Assembly: GCF_905475345.1 (NCBI RefSeq)
Contig: NC_066592.1
Location: forward strand, 6,790,001 to 6,854,000
Length of the DNA stretch: 64,000 bases
DNA from: Vespula vulgaris
Taxonomy: Eukaryota; Arthropoda; Insecta; Hymenoptera; Vespidae
Direction of reading: 5' to 3'
This document shows positions 26,979 through 38,950 of this stretch, in pieces. Position 1 is the stretch's first letter. Each line of letters starts with the position of its first letter. The position numbers and the translations under genes are program-made. Under the pieces are notes generated by a model that saw only the letters and a list, made by a program, of their open reading frames with translations, did no database searches and was not told the origin of the DNA.

Positions 26979-27469
26979 TATTTTTTTCCTTTTCTTTCTC
27001 TTTCTTTTTTCATTACGAAAGGGGACTTTTGCGCGAGCTTTACCATCCGGTACGATAAAGAGAAGGAGCGACGGTACCTGCTCGAAATAATACGGCGAAA
27101 TAACTGCGCGAGACACGAGAATACGTTAAATACTTTTCTGCTTGCGGCCGACGCGGAAAGTTTTCTATAAAAGGGCCACGTGTTTGCACTTCTCTAGCTA
27201 CCTCTCTCTCTCTCTCTCTCTCTCTGTCGTACATACACATACACATACATACACACACTCTTCATTATTGAAGTTTTAAAAGTTTGCGAAAGAGTACAAG
27301 ACTGACGGAAATTTCGCTGTGAGTTTCGACGTTATAATTTTAAATATGAAAAGAAAAAAAAAATGAGAGAGAAAGAGAGAGACAGAGAGATACCTTCTTT
27401 TACGAAATCGATAAATACTCTCGATCGAGAAATTAAAAAAGACAAGAAAAAAAAGGAGAAAAAACTGAC
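26074..27469 (-). other. Intron between exons C and D (1396 nt)
   Basis: GT-AG intron with a (GAA)n tract near 26599-26622, a (CT)n tract near 26941-26967, another near 27201-27226, and a GC-richer non-repeat island at 27015-27180 that includes a plus-strand TATAAAAG. No coding sequence recognised. Confidence 0.75.
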
Positions 27470-27730
27470 CTACGCTTTCGGAGGAACGGACATTGGCGCA
27501 AGCCTGATAACGCAAAAGCAAACGGGACTCTTGCGTGCAAACTTCGGCACGGGAGAGAGGCCAATTACACTCGCCATCTCCCTGACTGTAAGTGAACTCC
27601 AGAGGTCCCTTTATGGGGCATGGTAAGGGTGCTGCTCCCGTTCGAAAGAGGGAGATCAAGATGGCGTCGCTAGTGAGGTAACTGCAAATAATCTCGAGAC
27701 TTGGTTCCGGCGATTCGATCGTGCAATAAG
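27470..27730 (-). CDS. Exon C: second ectodomain module, six cysteines
   Basis: A 261-nt exon between a CGTTTTCAG acceptor and a GTCAGT donor, phase 1 at both ends. It covers residues 72-157, with split Thr71 and Asp158 at its edges. Visible segments are YCTIESPEPSLEIICSYL, SDAILISLFRTGAAPLPC, GPLEFTYSQGDGEC, AEVCTQESRLLLRYQAC and SSESV. The six cysteines and the pattern PCPIxGPxxFTYxxGxGEC...CTxxSRLLLRYQAC match the second module of the same uncharacterised family. No catalytic motif is visible, so a structural or binding role is more likely, but this is inference. The ORF reads on past the donor into the intron as PyPu-rich low-complexity sequence, which is why the exon end is set at GTCAGT. 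The donor is weaker than the GTAAGT/GTGAGT sites of most neighbouring exons. Confidence 0.9.
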
Positions 27731-27834
27731 CTGAAAACGTATATACGTTTTATTTTAGATGATAACAGAGAAATATAAATATGTCAGAAAACGAGGAAGA
27801 CGAAATGAAATCGTTTTCGTCGGTTTAAACTTAC

Positions 27835-27902
27835 TTTCTTTGTACTGCAACACGTTTGGATGCTTTTCGTGCATGACCATACACCTGTAGCAACCCTCTT
27901 TT
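27835..27902 (-). CDS. Exon B: small 68-nt exon completing the first ectodomain module
   Basis: A 68-nt exon read after a TTTTGTTACAG acceptor and ending at a GTAAGT donor. One base completes the Thr codon begun in exon A; 22 full codons follow, then one base of the next Thr. The peptide has KEGCYRCMVMHEKHPNV and then LQYKE (residues 49-70). The CYRCxVxHEKHxNVLQYKE pattern matches the same family and continues naturally from exon A's DKFLLYD-T, which supports joining exons across a very large intron. The two closely spaced cysteines likely pair with those of exon A or C. The exon is too short to appear as an ORF in its true frame; the long ORF overlapping it is a different frame. It is separated from exon C by only 104 nt. 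Confidence 0.88.
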
Positions 27903-27976
27903 CTGTAACAAAAAAAGAAATAATAGAGCTGAGATATAAATGATAATAGTTATACGTTAAACACGCAAGGGCATTA

Positions 27977-28063
27977 TCCATTTCTCTTGTTTTTTATCTT
28001 TTTTATCTTAGATATCCTCGAAAGTGAAAGAGGAAGGAATCTTTGAAAAAATTATATGTATAT

Positions 28064-28113
<50 letters not shown>

Positions 28114-28380
28114 CAAAGATGCCAACGCAAATGCCTGACGATAAATGTTTCCTTATTAGATAAAAGAAACGTATCAAAAGTATTCTCCATCTTTCTCATT
28201 TTTTATCTTCTACCTTAGAAATCCCTCGAAAATGAAAGAGGAAGGAATCTTTGAAAACCACAAAAAATATATATATATACCTATATATATAAGTACTTAC
28301 GTAGACGTAAATACACCAACGCGAATGCCTACCAAATAAATGTTTTCCTATTAGATAAAAGAAACGCATCAAAGGAATTA
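27977..28380. repeat. Tandem duplication of about 200 bp just upstream of exon B
   Basis: Two diverged copies, about 27977-28184 and 28185-28380. Shared blocks include GAAAGAGGAAGGAATCTTTG, then TA-rich sequence, then CGCGAATGCCT/CGCAAATGCCT and TTAGATAAAAGAAACG. The TA cores differ in length. On the gene's strand the duplication ends about 75 bp upstream of the exon B acceptor. Confidence 0.85.
28068..28109. repeat. (TA)n microsatellite inside the tandem duplication
   Basis: About 20 TA units in the left copy; the right copy has a much shorter TA run. Confidence 0.95.
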
Positions 28381-28608
28381 TCCGAAGGTCTTTAAAAGCC
28401 TAAACGCGTTCATCTCGGTTCTTTGCTTCCTTCCAAGATTGAAAACTTTCAATGCGGTGAAGTCCGCCATCATCGGTACAACCACTATTACTGCAGCTAA
28501 AGTAGTAGTAGCAATAGCCCGGAAGTATATCGGACTGACGGACAAGACAAAGGTAAACTTCGACTTAAGCTACGTTCACAGAGAAGTAAAGAAGAAGAAG
28601 AAGAAAAT

Positions 28609-28642
<34 letters not shown>

Positions 28643-29442
28643 GAGAGAAGGTGACTCGCGAAGTGGTACAGAGAAGACTAGGAGAGAGGCGACAGAATGG
28701 TTTGCGCTTGAGTGAGAAGGGAAGGGGACTTAGGAGAAAGGAGTCTACTGGGAGTAGCAGAAGGTAGAAGAGAAATCGTAGACCGGAGGCTAAGTAAGCT
28801 AGGTGCCAACTAGTAAGGACAAGACAAGTTTGAAAACTTTTAAGTAGCTACGCGATACTACTTGGACTTATAGTCTCTCTGTCTCTCTGTCTCTCTTTCT
28901 CTCTCTCTCTCTCTTTCTCTTGGTCTCTCTCCTCTCTCTTTCGTTCTCTATTGCGTTTCGCAGTTTGTCTTTTCGGCGTGTACAAATGCTACCGTGCTGC
29001 CGTACTCACGTTTCTATATAAGGCCTAGTGTGGGTGCAAACATGCGAAGAATGGTTAAGAGAATGAGAGACGGAGAGAAAGATAAAATGAGAGAGAGAGA
29101 GGGAAACGATGTAGCGTGCAATAAGGACATAAGAAACACGCGAGATCGTTTGAGCTTTCTCATTCCTAACCTTCCCAGTCGATTCTCTAGGTATACCACG
29201 TAAATTAGCTTTGAGAATATGGCGAACTTTCCTAGAGAAGGTGTTGCGATACAGAGATTCTCGGTGTCTCCTGGGTGCATCACGAATAAATCGAGAGAGT
29301 TTCCTTTACGATGTCTTATTACGATACGAAAGATATTAAAGTTAACCGACAATAAGAAATAAATGATTCCCTCGATGTCTGGTACTTACGTCTGTCGTGA
29401 CTCTATCTTTAAAGAAAGAAGAAAAAAAAGGAAGAAAAAGAA

Positions 29443-29530
29443 AAGGAAGGAAGGAAGAAAGGAAGGAAGAAAAGAAAGAAGGAAGGAAGGAAGGAAGGAA
29501 GGAAGGAAGGAAGGAAGGAAGGAAGGAAGA
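29443..29530. repeat. (GGAA)n microsatellite
   Basis: About 20 GGAA units with GAAA interruptions at the left end. Confidence 0.96.
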
Positions 29531-31499
29531 GGTTTAACATCAAAAAGTGACCAATCACCGTTAATTCCAGCAAAGAAAAAGAAAAAATTTCATTCTAAGA
29601 GCCATCGACAGCTTTCGAGTGAATACAAAAGCGAGAGATTCCCTTCTCGTAGCTTTTGCCGCGGTAGATAATTAGCTCTAATTGACTCGAAGAAATTAAT
29701 TATTCCGTTCCGTCTCTCCCAAGGAATAGATTCTCGGCGATCTTGAGAAAATACCGATAATTGCCGACGATGCAAATGCGAGTTCGGTTAAATGGTAACA
29801 ACAAAGAATAATCAAGGTAGATCCTATGTTTTCTTTTTTGTTTCTTTTTTTTTTTTTTTTAATTTTTCTTTCTTTCACCCTATGTTTCTTCTCCTTTCTT
29901 TTTTCTCTCCCTTTAAGAAAAAAGATCAGGATGGATAAACAATTAACAAATAGAGATCGCCGATTCGTATCAAATTTTGTTCGTTACGATCAAACGATAA
30001 GTATAGTTTCATTCAATTTTAATATCGAGACTCGTTCAGGTTTCTGATAGTAGAGAAAAAAAAAGAGAGAGAGAGAGAGAGAGAAAATGGAAAAAAGAAA
30101 GAACGACATTAGGTCACTTCCAGTCGGTTCTTCTCACCCTTTCTTTTCTCTCCTTCTCCTCCCTATTCTAATATCCTTCGAGTCGTTTACGTCGACCGTA
30201 ATAATGGATCCATTTATTCGTAACAGAAATTCGAAGTTCGAGCGAACGAAAGGCTAGATTCGTTTTACGTAATATCGTTGCGTCTTCATTTTCGTGAGAT
30301 GACGATGAAGATAGAGAAGATAGAGAAAATGTACGACGATAAAAAAACAAACAAACAAACAAACAAACAAATAAATAAATAGATAGATAAATAAGTAGAT
30401 AGACATGGATAAATAGAAAATGAGAAAAAAAAAGACATAGAAAGAAAGAGAGAAAGAGAGAAAGAGATGAAAAAGCCGGAAGTTCTAATGGCGTTAAAAT
30501 GGCGGCTACGTCCAGTTAAGGTACGTTCGAATTGAAAATTGTGGGTGAGGTAGGAAGGAAATCTGTGCCGGAGCACTCGTTATTGAGGACTTTCCAACGC
30601 TCGTTCAAAGCACTCTGGCAGAAAACTCCGTTTTGTGCTTACACACACATACACACACAGATATATATATCCACATATAGAGACTAACACGTAAGAATGT
30701 AAGAACGTTGTTAGCCACACTCGCGTTTTCACGCGTGCAACCACGACTCCAACATTGTCAGAGAAAGTCGGACGGTGCGTGCGAGCCACGTTTAACCCGT
30801 ACTTTCCGCTTATAAGGAGCTCTGAAAACCACGAGCTTGCATTTTTCTCTCTCGGTCTATTGTTTTCTTTTTTTCCCCTTCTCCCTTCTATTTTCTTCTC
30901 TCTCTCTCTCTCTCTCTCTTTTTCTCTTTCTCATTTTAACGCAAACTTAAGAAAAACGTTCGCGTTGTTCTCTCGACTGCAGCTTTTTTCCCCTCTTTTT
31001 TCCTATTTTCATCTCTTTCTTTCACTCTCTTTTATTTTTCTTTCTCTCCCTCAATTTTTACATCGAGCATCGTTTCACCTTTTGAACGAACATATATCGT
31101 GTGTGTACATATATATATATATGTATGTATGTATGTATACACATATACACACCTAACTCTTTCGCTCTCTTTCTCTCTCTCTTATTTCGAGAACACTCGT
31201 CGAAAAAGTGCGACGATTAAGACCCCGCACGATATTGTGTAAATCGACGTTGAGAAATGCGCGATCTCTCGCGTTAATTATAACAGCCAACAGGATTTTC
31301 TTTATGGAGAAGGAAAGGTTCAAAGATTATAGTCAAAGAGTATACGTATATATCGTAGGTACGTAGGTTACGTAGCTATGTATTATATATTTCTGTCTTT
31401 TCAAATTCATTCGGTACGAATGAAAAGAAATCGAGCGAGGGAGGAACGGATAAACGCTCTTAACGAACGTAAGTACATACGTATGTACGTACGTACGTG

Positions 31500-31534
<35 letters not shown>

Positions 31535-31742
31535 GTATGTATATACGTATGTATAAGTGTATATGGTATATAGTAGCTAAGCGAGGGTTATTATAGAGGG
31601 GAGTCGTCGCGACGGAAAAGAACGTAATCTCGTTGACCCAATTTTTCTCGTTACCGTCGCAAAGTGCCGAGCCGTTTTCCAGGACTATCGAGCACGGTCT
31701 CAAGTTAAAATAAGCGAGAGAGACAGAAAAAAGAGAAAGAGA

Positions 31743-31776
<34 letters not shown>

Positions 31777-32107
31777 TACTCTTTCAATTGCCGCTCATAT
31801 TCCAACCACAACTGTTTCGCGATAAATCGAATCGATCGTCAAGAAGGAAAACGATATCGATAAATACGTAAATCGTAAATGGAAATATAAACGTACGATC
31901 ATGAATCAAAGGGAAGCAGAAATCGGCTTGAATTGGCTCGAGGTCGAGGAAGAAACGGAGATCTTTGATCGAGTACTTAAGATCCAACCGGATCCTTCTC
32001 GAGAACGTGATGCTTTCTAAATTGGACGTTTTATGATTTTTATAATACGTTTCTCGAGTCTCTATTAATATTGTGAATCGTTAATATATCACGTATTATA
32101 TAATAGC

Positions 32108-32117
32108 AATAATAATA

Positions 32118-32152
<35 letters not shown>

Positions 32153-32175
32153 AATAATAATAATAATAGTAATAA
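32108..32175. repeat. Compound (AAT)n-(GAT)n-(AAT)n array
   Basis: A block of about ten GAT triplets flanked on both sides by AAT triplets. Confidence 0.95.
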
Positions 32176-32645
32176 TGCTTATTATACGAATTACCCCCTT
32201 TTATTAAAATTAAGTACAAATACAGATATAATAAATGAGAAAGCATAAATGGATTATACGTTGCACGGAATTAGTATCGAGTTGGCTACTTTAATTTCTA
32301 CAGAGGTTTACATATTGAAAAGTTATTATAAAAATTAACAGAAACTATTTAACGAAACACCGAAGCCATTTCGAAGAATTTTACAAATTTATACGAGAAG
32401 AAAACACGTTTCATCGATCGAAAATACGAAGAAGTAGTACAACCTCTTGTCGATTATAAAACAAACGAGCAAACATCTTCAGACGAGAAGTGCGCGCTCG
32501 CGCACGTTCGTTCGTCCGTCATTTGCAATTCAGAGAGTCGTGAAGTTTCTGCATGTTCTGATCGTACTACTACACCACTAACACAAGCAACCAAACACGA
32601 GTGCAAAGTGCAACTGCATAGTCGAAGACGATTTGTCCGGACTCC

Positions 32646-32685
32646 TCGTCGTCGTCGTCGTCGTCGTCATCGTCATCGTCGTCGT
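32646..32685. repeat. (CGT)n triplet array
   Basis: About 13 triplets of CGT with two CAT variants; rich in CpG. Confidence 0.94.
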
Positions 32686-33393
32686 TCTCGTTTCTACTAT
32701 CACGTTTACAAAACTATCGTAGAAACGAAGGCACGAGGACCACTCTACATCCCTCTTCCTCTGTCTTGCATTTCGTAACCGCAAATAGCTTTAGCCACAG
32801 TTAAATGCTGCTCGCGGCAACGTTACCCGCTCAAAACTCTTTCCCGATCGATCCAATTCCTTTCTAAAAGGCTTTTCTACAAATTAGAGAACGTTCTCTG
32901 GCTTTCACGCTTTGGACGATTCCGATCCTCGTTATCTAATCAAGTGATTTTCCAAAAGTACATTAATGTATTAACGTGACTTAATTCTTCCTTTTACTCG
33001 GACTATATTTTCAGAATAATTGGAAATAAATCTTCCTCTTCTTTCCTTTTCTCTCTTTTTTTCTTTTTCTTGTTCTTATTCTTGTTTTTTGACCTACCAA
33101 TTTACAAGAATATCTGTTTATAACTGGAATCATTTAAAAAAGAAGCGCGAATATCGATTTACGTTGGTTTTAGATACTTGTAGAAAAATAGGTAGACACG
33201 CAAACACAGACACATGGACATATACAGAGATAGAAAAAGCTCGACGGCTTGTCTTCTCTCGTCTTATTATCGTTACTCAACGATATCGTCGCATCGATCC
33301 TAAGAAACGCGAAAGACAAGAGAAATTCTTCTCGCAATTTTGCCATGTCAATTTTTCTTCCCTGTTCTATGACGTTTCATGTCGAACGAAAAA

Positions 33394-33428
<35 letters not shown>

Positions 33429-33781
33429 ATGAGATAGATAGATATATAGATAGATAGATGGATAGAAAAAGAAATAGAGAAAGAGCCGATTAAAACGAAT
33501 CTAATAAATAAAAAAAAAACACACTAACTGGAAACCGAACGCATTGAACGTATTATACCTGCACTTTGCTAAATGCTCGATGGTTAAGGATACGAACGAA
33601 GGGTAGTAAGAAGAAAAAAAAAGAAAAAAGAAAATGAAAAAAAGAAAAAAATACTAATAATCGAGGTTCGCAAAGCCACGATGGGAAAACAACGAGCGGA
33701 ATTTCGCCGACGAGCCGCACACGATCGTCGACGGATAAGCGGAAAAGTACCTACGATGCTTCGTCGATTTGCAAGCTCAAT

Positions 33782-33830
33782 AACGAACGAACGAACGAAC
33801 GAACGAACCAACGAATGAACGAACGAACGA

Positions 33831-33861
<31 letters not shown>

Positions 33862-33905
33862 AACGAATGAACGAATGAACGAACGGCAGGCAGGCAGGCA
33901 TGCAG
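33782..33905. repeat. (AACG)n array followed by (GCAG)n
   Basis: About 25 AACG units with occasional AATG or AACC variants to 33884, then about five GCAG units. Minus-strand frames give an artificial Ser-Phe-Val-Arg repeat. Confidence 0.96.
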
Positions 33906-35223
33906 GTCGATGAGCTTTTGTCGCAACGCGACCGCGTAAATAAATCATGACGAGGCGCGCGTAGTCATTTATCTACCGGCACGATCTTCGTAACATCGAT
34001 ACCGTGCTTTATCGGCGTTCGCGATAATAACGTTCTCTCGTGACGAGCAAGGACGTGGGGGATACGTTTGCAACGATGAAAAAATAATACTAAAAGGTAG
34101 AGGAAAAAAAAAAGAGAGAGAGAGAGAGAGAAGCAGTTAGAAAGAAAACGATAACGAGTATATGCTATAATACAATTCATCGTGATTCGGAAACAAAAAT
34201 TAAAGTAAAAAAGTAATGAAAGGGGTGAGAGAGATGATTGTTTAACGAAAGAAACTTTTTCTTCTTTTTCTTTTTTCCTTGTGTGTTTTCCTTTCTCTTT
34301 TTTTCTCTCTTTCCTTTTAGCACGCTTTAACCCAGGCAAAATTCTTTCTATAAAATATCAAAAACGTTTTCGACGACAGTTATGCGATCTCCGAGATTAG
34401 GGAGGGGAAAAATAGAAGAAAATAAAAAGGAAAAAGAAGGAGAGAGAGAGAGAGAAGAAAAAGGGAAGAAAGAACGGTAGAGAAACGTGACGATAACTAC
34501 AAAGCCTCGTTAATCTTCTCACATAGGTGTAGTACGTTGTGGTACGACATCGAAATCTAGGCTTACCCGATCTCCATCGATTCCTTTTCGAATGTCAGGG
34601 TTGAATGGTTCGCGGCAATGGCTAATAGTTGTCCGACGATGCGTTTAAAATCGCTCGAGGGGCGTTCTATCGTTCGCGGGAATCGAACCGAAAAAAATTT
34701 GTCCTCTTTTAACGAGTCGTCCTCCTATACGAGCAAACAAGAACGAGAACTTTCCCTTGTATTAAGTAGAGATAATCGTCTGGAACTAGGACGCGAATAA
34801 TTATTTCGTATTTTTTTCTTTTTCATTTTCTTCTTTTTTTTTGTCTTTCTTTTCTTTTCTTCTTCTTCTTCTTCTTCTTCTTCTTCTTTCCTTTTCTTTT
34901 TTTTTATTATTTTCGCCTATCCACTGACTACTCATCGTAGAAAACAAACGTTAAAATCCAGATGAACGATGTCATCAATGAATTTTGCGTTCTATCTATC
35001 GTCAGCCATTGATATCTTCTTCATCATCGATATTCACGTGCCAACGATTCCCTTCGATCGTCTTATTTATTTAACTGTCGAGCAGCAGGCTCACTTACGT
35101 GAAGTCGAGTATTCACGTTTTAACGAGATGCCCCGTTAGAATCCAAGCTCCTTTCGATAATCTTCGCTCGATCGGATGCCTTTCAGTATGACGATTAATA
35201 AGACGTTTGTATTATGAGAGAAA

Positions 35224-35235
35224 AAGAAAGAAGGA

Positions 35236-35270
<35 letters not shown>
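35224..35270. repeat. (AAAG)n microsatellite
   Basis: About 11 AAAG units. Confidence 0.94.
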
Positions 35271-35271
<1 letters not shown>

Positions 35272-35674
35272 AAAAATAGAGATGATTATTTTCCTTCTCT
35301 CTATACTTTACTCCTATACACGTAGTACACATTATCGAGAGAGAGAGAGAGAGAGAGAAAAGAGGAAAAAGAATAAACTAGAAAAGGAGAAAAGGAGAAA
35401 AAGAAATTAAGGTGCGCTGGAATAAAATACGAGGGATAGATAAACTTCGTGGAGAAATTGGGGAAAATCGTTCGGGCTTGAAAAATTTGACCTCCTTTTC
35501 GAACGAATTGGAAAGAAAAGCGAACCACGAAAAGGAGTAGTAAACGAGTAGAACGATTCGCGTTCGATTGTTCACTCGATCCAAATTGCCGATCGAGGAG
35601 AGTAATTCTGTTTGCACTGTCTAATAGCCCGATAGCGTGTAAAGGTGATCCAACTGTCCCCCTCAACTCCTTTC

Positions 35675-35681
<7 letters not shown>

Positions 35682-35731
<50 letters not shown>
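35682..35731. repeat. (TC)n microsatellite
   Basis: About 25 TC units; forms an inverted pair with the GA tract at 35872-35961. Confidence 0.96.
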
Positions 35732-35734
<3 letters not shown>

Positions 35735-35868
35735 TTGTTCGCTCCATTCGGCGCCCTCTGGAATGGTATCTACCAACAAGGTGCTTCCCTAAACCGTTCC
35801 CGGACATGGTTTATTGATTTCTCTAGTGCGTAAATACGCACGCTACTCCGTGCTCCGCACTAATGACG

Positions 35869-35871
<3 letters not shown>

Positions 35872-35921
<50 letters not shown>

Positions 35922-35925
35922 GAGT

Positions 35926-35961
<36 letters not shown>
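35872..35961. repeat. (GA)n microsatellite with GTGAGA interruptions
   Basis: About 45 GA units with three GT substitutions near 35919-35931. Confidence 0.96.
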
Positions 35962-35965
<4 letters not shown>

Positions 35966-37661
35966 CCGCAAAGCAGAAGCGACATTTCCATGCATTATCA
36001 TCTAATCATATCTACCTACCCACCTACCTACGTAGATCGTCGTAAACGCATGCGTCAAGCGTTAATTATACATATGTACATATATCTACGATATTTATCG
36101 AGACTTTTTCCCGCAATAAGATTAGAATCTTTAACGTTTGTAATGCTTTCACGATAAATATCATAGAAGCATATATCTCTATAAAGAGATCGTACCAAAA
36201 TTAGACGACTCCTATCGTATTTTTTATTATCTACCTCGAGATATTACTTCGTTTGCTCGTCTTTGTCTATTTGTGTATGCACAGTGTGTAGATGTCGAGA
36301 ATAAAAATAAATAGAAGTTCTCTATGTGAATACATATTTAACTCGATAATCGAAATGACATGGATCTAGATTTGAAACGATTCCTTGACCTGCGAGATAT
36401 ATAATATTGATAAGTACAAAGGTTTTAAATCTAGATCAGTTGGAAGTTTAAATTATTCTTAGATTCGTCGTCTCGATGAATTCGTCGTTTGCAAAAGTCT
36501 CTATTCGAATAAATCGTTTAGAGAAATCTCTCTCTTGGATTTGCTTTTCTACGAGGGATATTAATATTAGACGAAGGAGATTTTACACGAATGAAAATTC
36601 GCGTCGGCCATTAAATTAGACGTATCTCCTATCGCGCGTTTTCGTATCGTGTTGCAGTAAAGAGAAGGTAGAAGATAGAATAGGAGGTAAAAAGAAAAAA
36701 AAAAGAAAAAAAAAAGAAAAAAGAAACATGTTGCGTACGAAACGAAAGAGAGAAAGAGCGTACAATGATGGAGGAGTGGGGTGTCATGGGAGAGGAGGGA
36801 TGGGAAAAAGGGAAAATTTAGTAACGCGATATTTTAGCTTGCTAGAGGCATTGGCATAAAGCTAAAAACCTATCGCGTTACAAAAGCACGCGAGATACGT
36901 GATAGAAATCGAAGTAATCCGCATACCGTCGTATATTTCATCTGGTCGAGAAAAAGAAAGAGAAAGAAAGAGAAAAAGAATGAGAGAGAAAGAGAGAGAG
37001 AAATAAAAACCAAAGGAAGAAATAAACGTTATTTTTGACGTTCTCCAAAGGAAAGTGCTCACCCGGTGAGAAAATTTATCGACGATTAAGGTAAGCGGAG
37101 GAGGCCCACCCTTCCTCTACGAGATACTAATTAAAAAGTTGCCCCTTCGGGGATTAATTTCATCGCGAGTTATATTACGTCCTTACTCCTGCCGCGTTAC
37201 CGCAACTTCCGGAGTTACATCGCGGAAATTGCCGTAAAAAAAACGGGGGGAGATAAGGTAAAGGAAGAAGGAGAGGAGGAAGAGGAGTAAGGAAGAAAAA
37301 GAAGAAGAAAAAGATGAGAGAGAGAGAGAGAGAGAGAGTTCCCGAACGAAAGTTGTCGGTAGTAAACAGGCAAGCGAGCGACACCTCTCTGATCTTTTTA
37401 AACTTCGTAACTATTCGTGCATCCAGGAACGTATCTAAATTTTGACATTAACTATAATACGACGTTGAGAGTTAGACGTTGTTAATAACGAAATGATAAA
37501 CGAATGAGGTGACCAGTTAATACTAAAACAGGGAAGTTCGTAAAAGCTAGAAGCAAAGTCTCGAGAAGTTTCTCACGACTCTGGACGCGCATGTTCGTTA
37601 ATGCGAATCCTACGAATAAACGCGAGAGAGATATTTTGTCCTATCTTGGAACAAAACATAT

Positions 37662-37692
37662 TATCGTATCGTATCGTATCGTATCGTATCGT
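37662..37692. repeat. (GTATC)n pentanucleotide array
   Basis: About six GTATC units. Confidence 0.94.
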
Positions 37693-38888
37693 TCTTGCAT
37701 CAAACTGTTTAAACCACGACGCTCGATGATGCAAAACACGTTGAAGCGGCTTAGGAAAAGCGAAGAGATAGAAGAAGGGAGAAGGGAAAAGGGCAGAGTG
37801 AGGATAGTAAACTTATCTTTTCGATTTTCGAATGGGAGAAGGGGATCATCCCTGTTATCAATTTCATTATATTTATTATTTTAAAGTATAGATAAGAGCT
37901 TCTCTTCTTCTTCTTCTTTTTTTGTTTTCTTTCTTTCTTTCTTTCTTTTCTTTTCTTTTCATTTCACACCTCGACATATCTTTTGGTATATATATACATG
38001 TATATGTATATATATATATATATATATGTACGTATATATGTACAAGTATATTTGAGAATAACTTGGGTTATCTCGTCGTGGGATTGTTCGATTCGATTAT
38101 AGTTTCGAACGGATGTACGTTTAGCCGATCGTAATTCGTTTAATAAAGTATGTGGAAAGAAAAGAGAAACAATAGAAAGAGAGATAGAAATAGAGAGATA
38201 GAGAAAGAAAGAAACGAGAAAAAAACCGGATAAAAAGAGAAAGAGAGAAAGCACGGGTAGATTTGGAATCTTAAACCTTCAGGAAAAGCCACTGCAAGGC
38301 TGTTGCGCTCCCTTGTATTACACAAATGCAGGATTTTCTTCTTTCCTTCTTTTTACGTTGTTGTTGTCGTTTCTTTTTTTTCCTTTCCCTTTTCATTTTC
38401 TTTTTCTATTTTTCCTCTTTTTCTTTCGGACGAAAGAACGACGCTACACGTTTATTTCCTACCGGCGGAGGAAGGAAGAACCGAGAAACATACGATGGAA
38501 CTCGCTAGAAGAAGAAGAGAGACAGACAGATACACAGAGAAAGAGAAAGAGTGAGAGAGAAATAGTAATACATAGACGAAAGAGGATAGTAGAAAAGGAG
38601 AAAACGAAGAAACGTTCGAGACTAATGGAGAACGTTCGAACCAGGAAAATAAGCAGCGCCGATCCTTACGGCAGGATGCTTTTGCATTGAAATGTCGAGA
38701 ACGAAAAAGAGAGAGAGAGAGAGAGAGAGAGAGCAAAAGAGAAAGAGAGAAACAGATAGATATTGAACTTGTCGAAGAAAGAGAAGAGAACTACACACGT
38801 TTTACGTTCTTCTTCTTCTTCTTCTTCTTCTTCTCTTTCTTCTACTTCCTCTCTTCCACTTTTCCCAATATTCCCACTTCATCGCAGC

Positions 38889-38950
38889 ATCTTCTTCTTC
38901 TTCTTCTTCTTCTTCTTCTTCTTCTTCTGCTTCTTCTTCTTCTTCTTCTT
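38889..38950. repeat. (CTT)n triplet array
   Basis: About 20 CTT triplets with one TGC variant; a second shorter (TTC)n lies at 38808-38832. Confidence 0.95.

Noticed and set aside
33584..33948. Minus-strand frames with Ser-Phe-Val-Arg repeats
   Set aside because: Product of the (AACG)n array, with no unique coding sequence.
34679..34689. Reverse complement GGTTCGATTCC, an exact tRNA B-box on the minus strand
   Set aside because: The flanking bases do not form a T-stem, and no A-box lies upstream on that strand.
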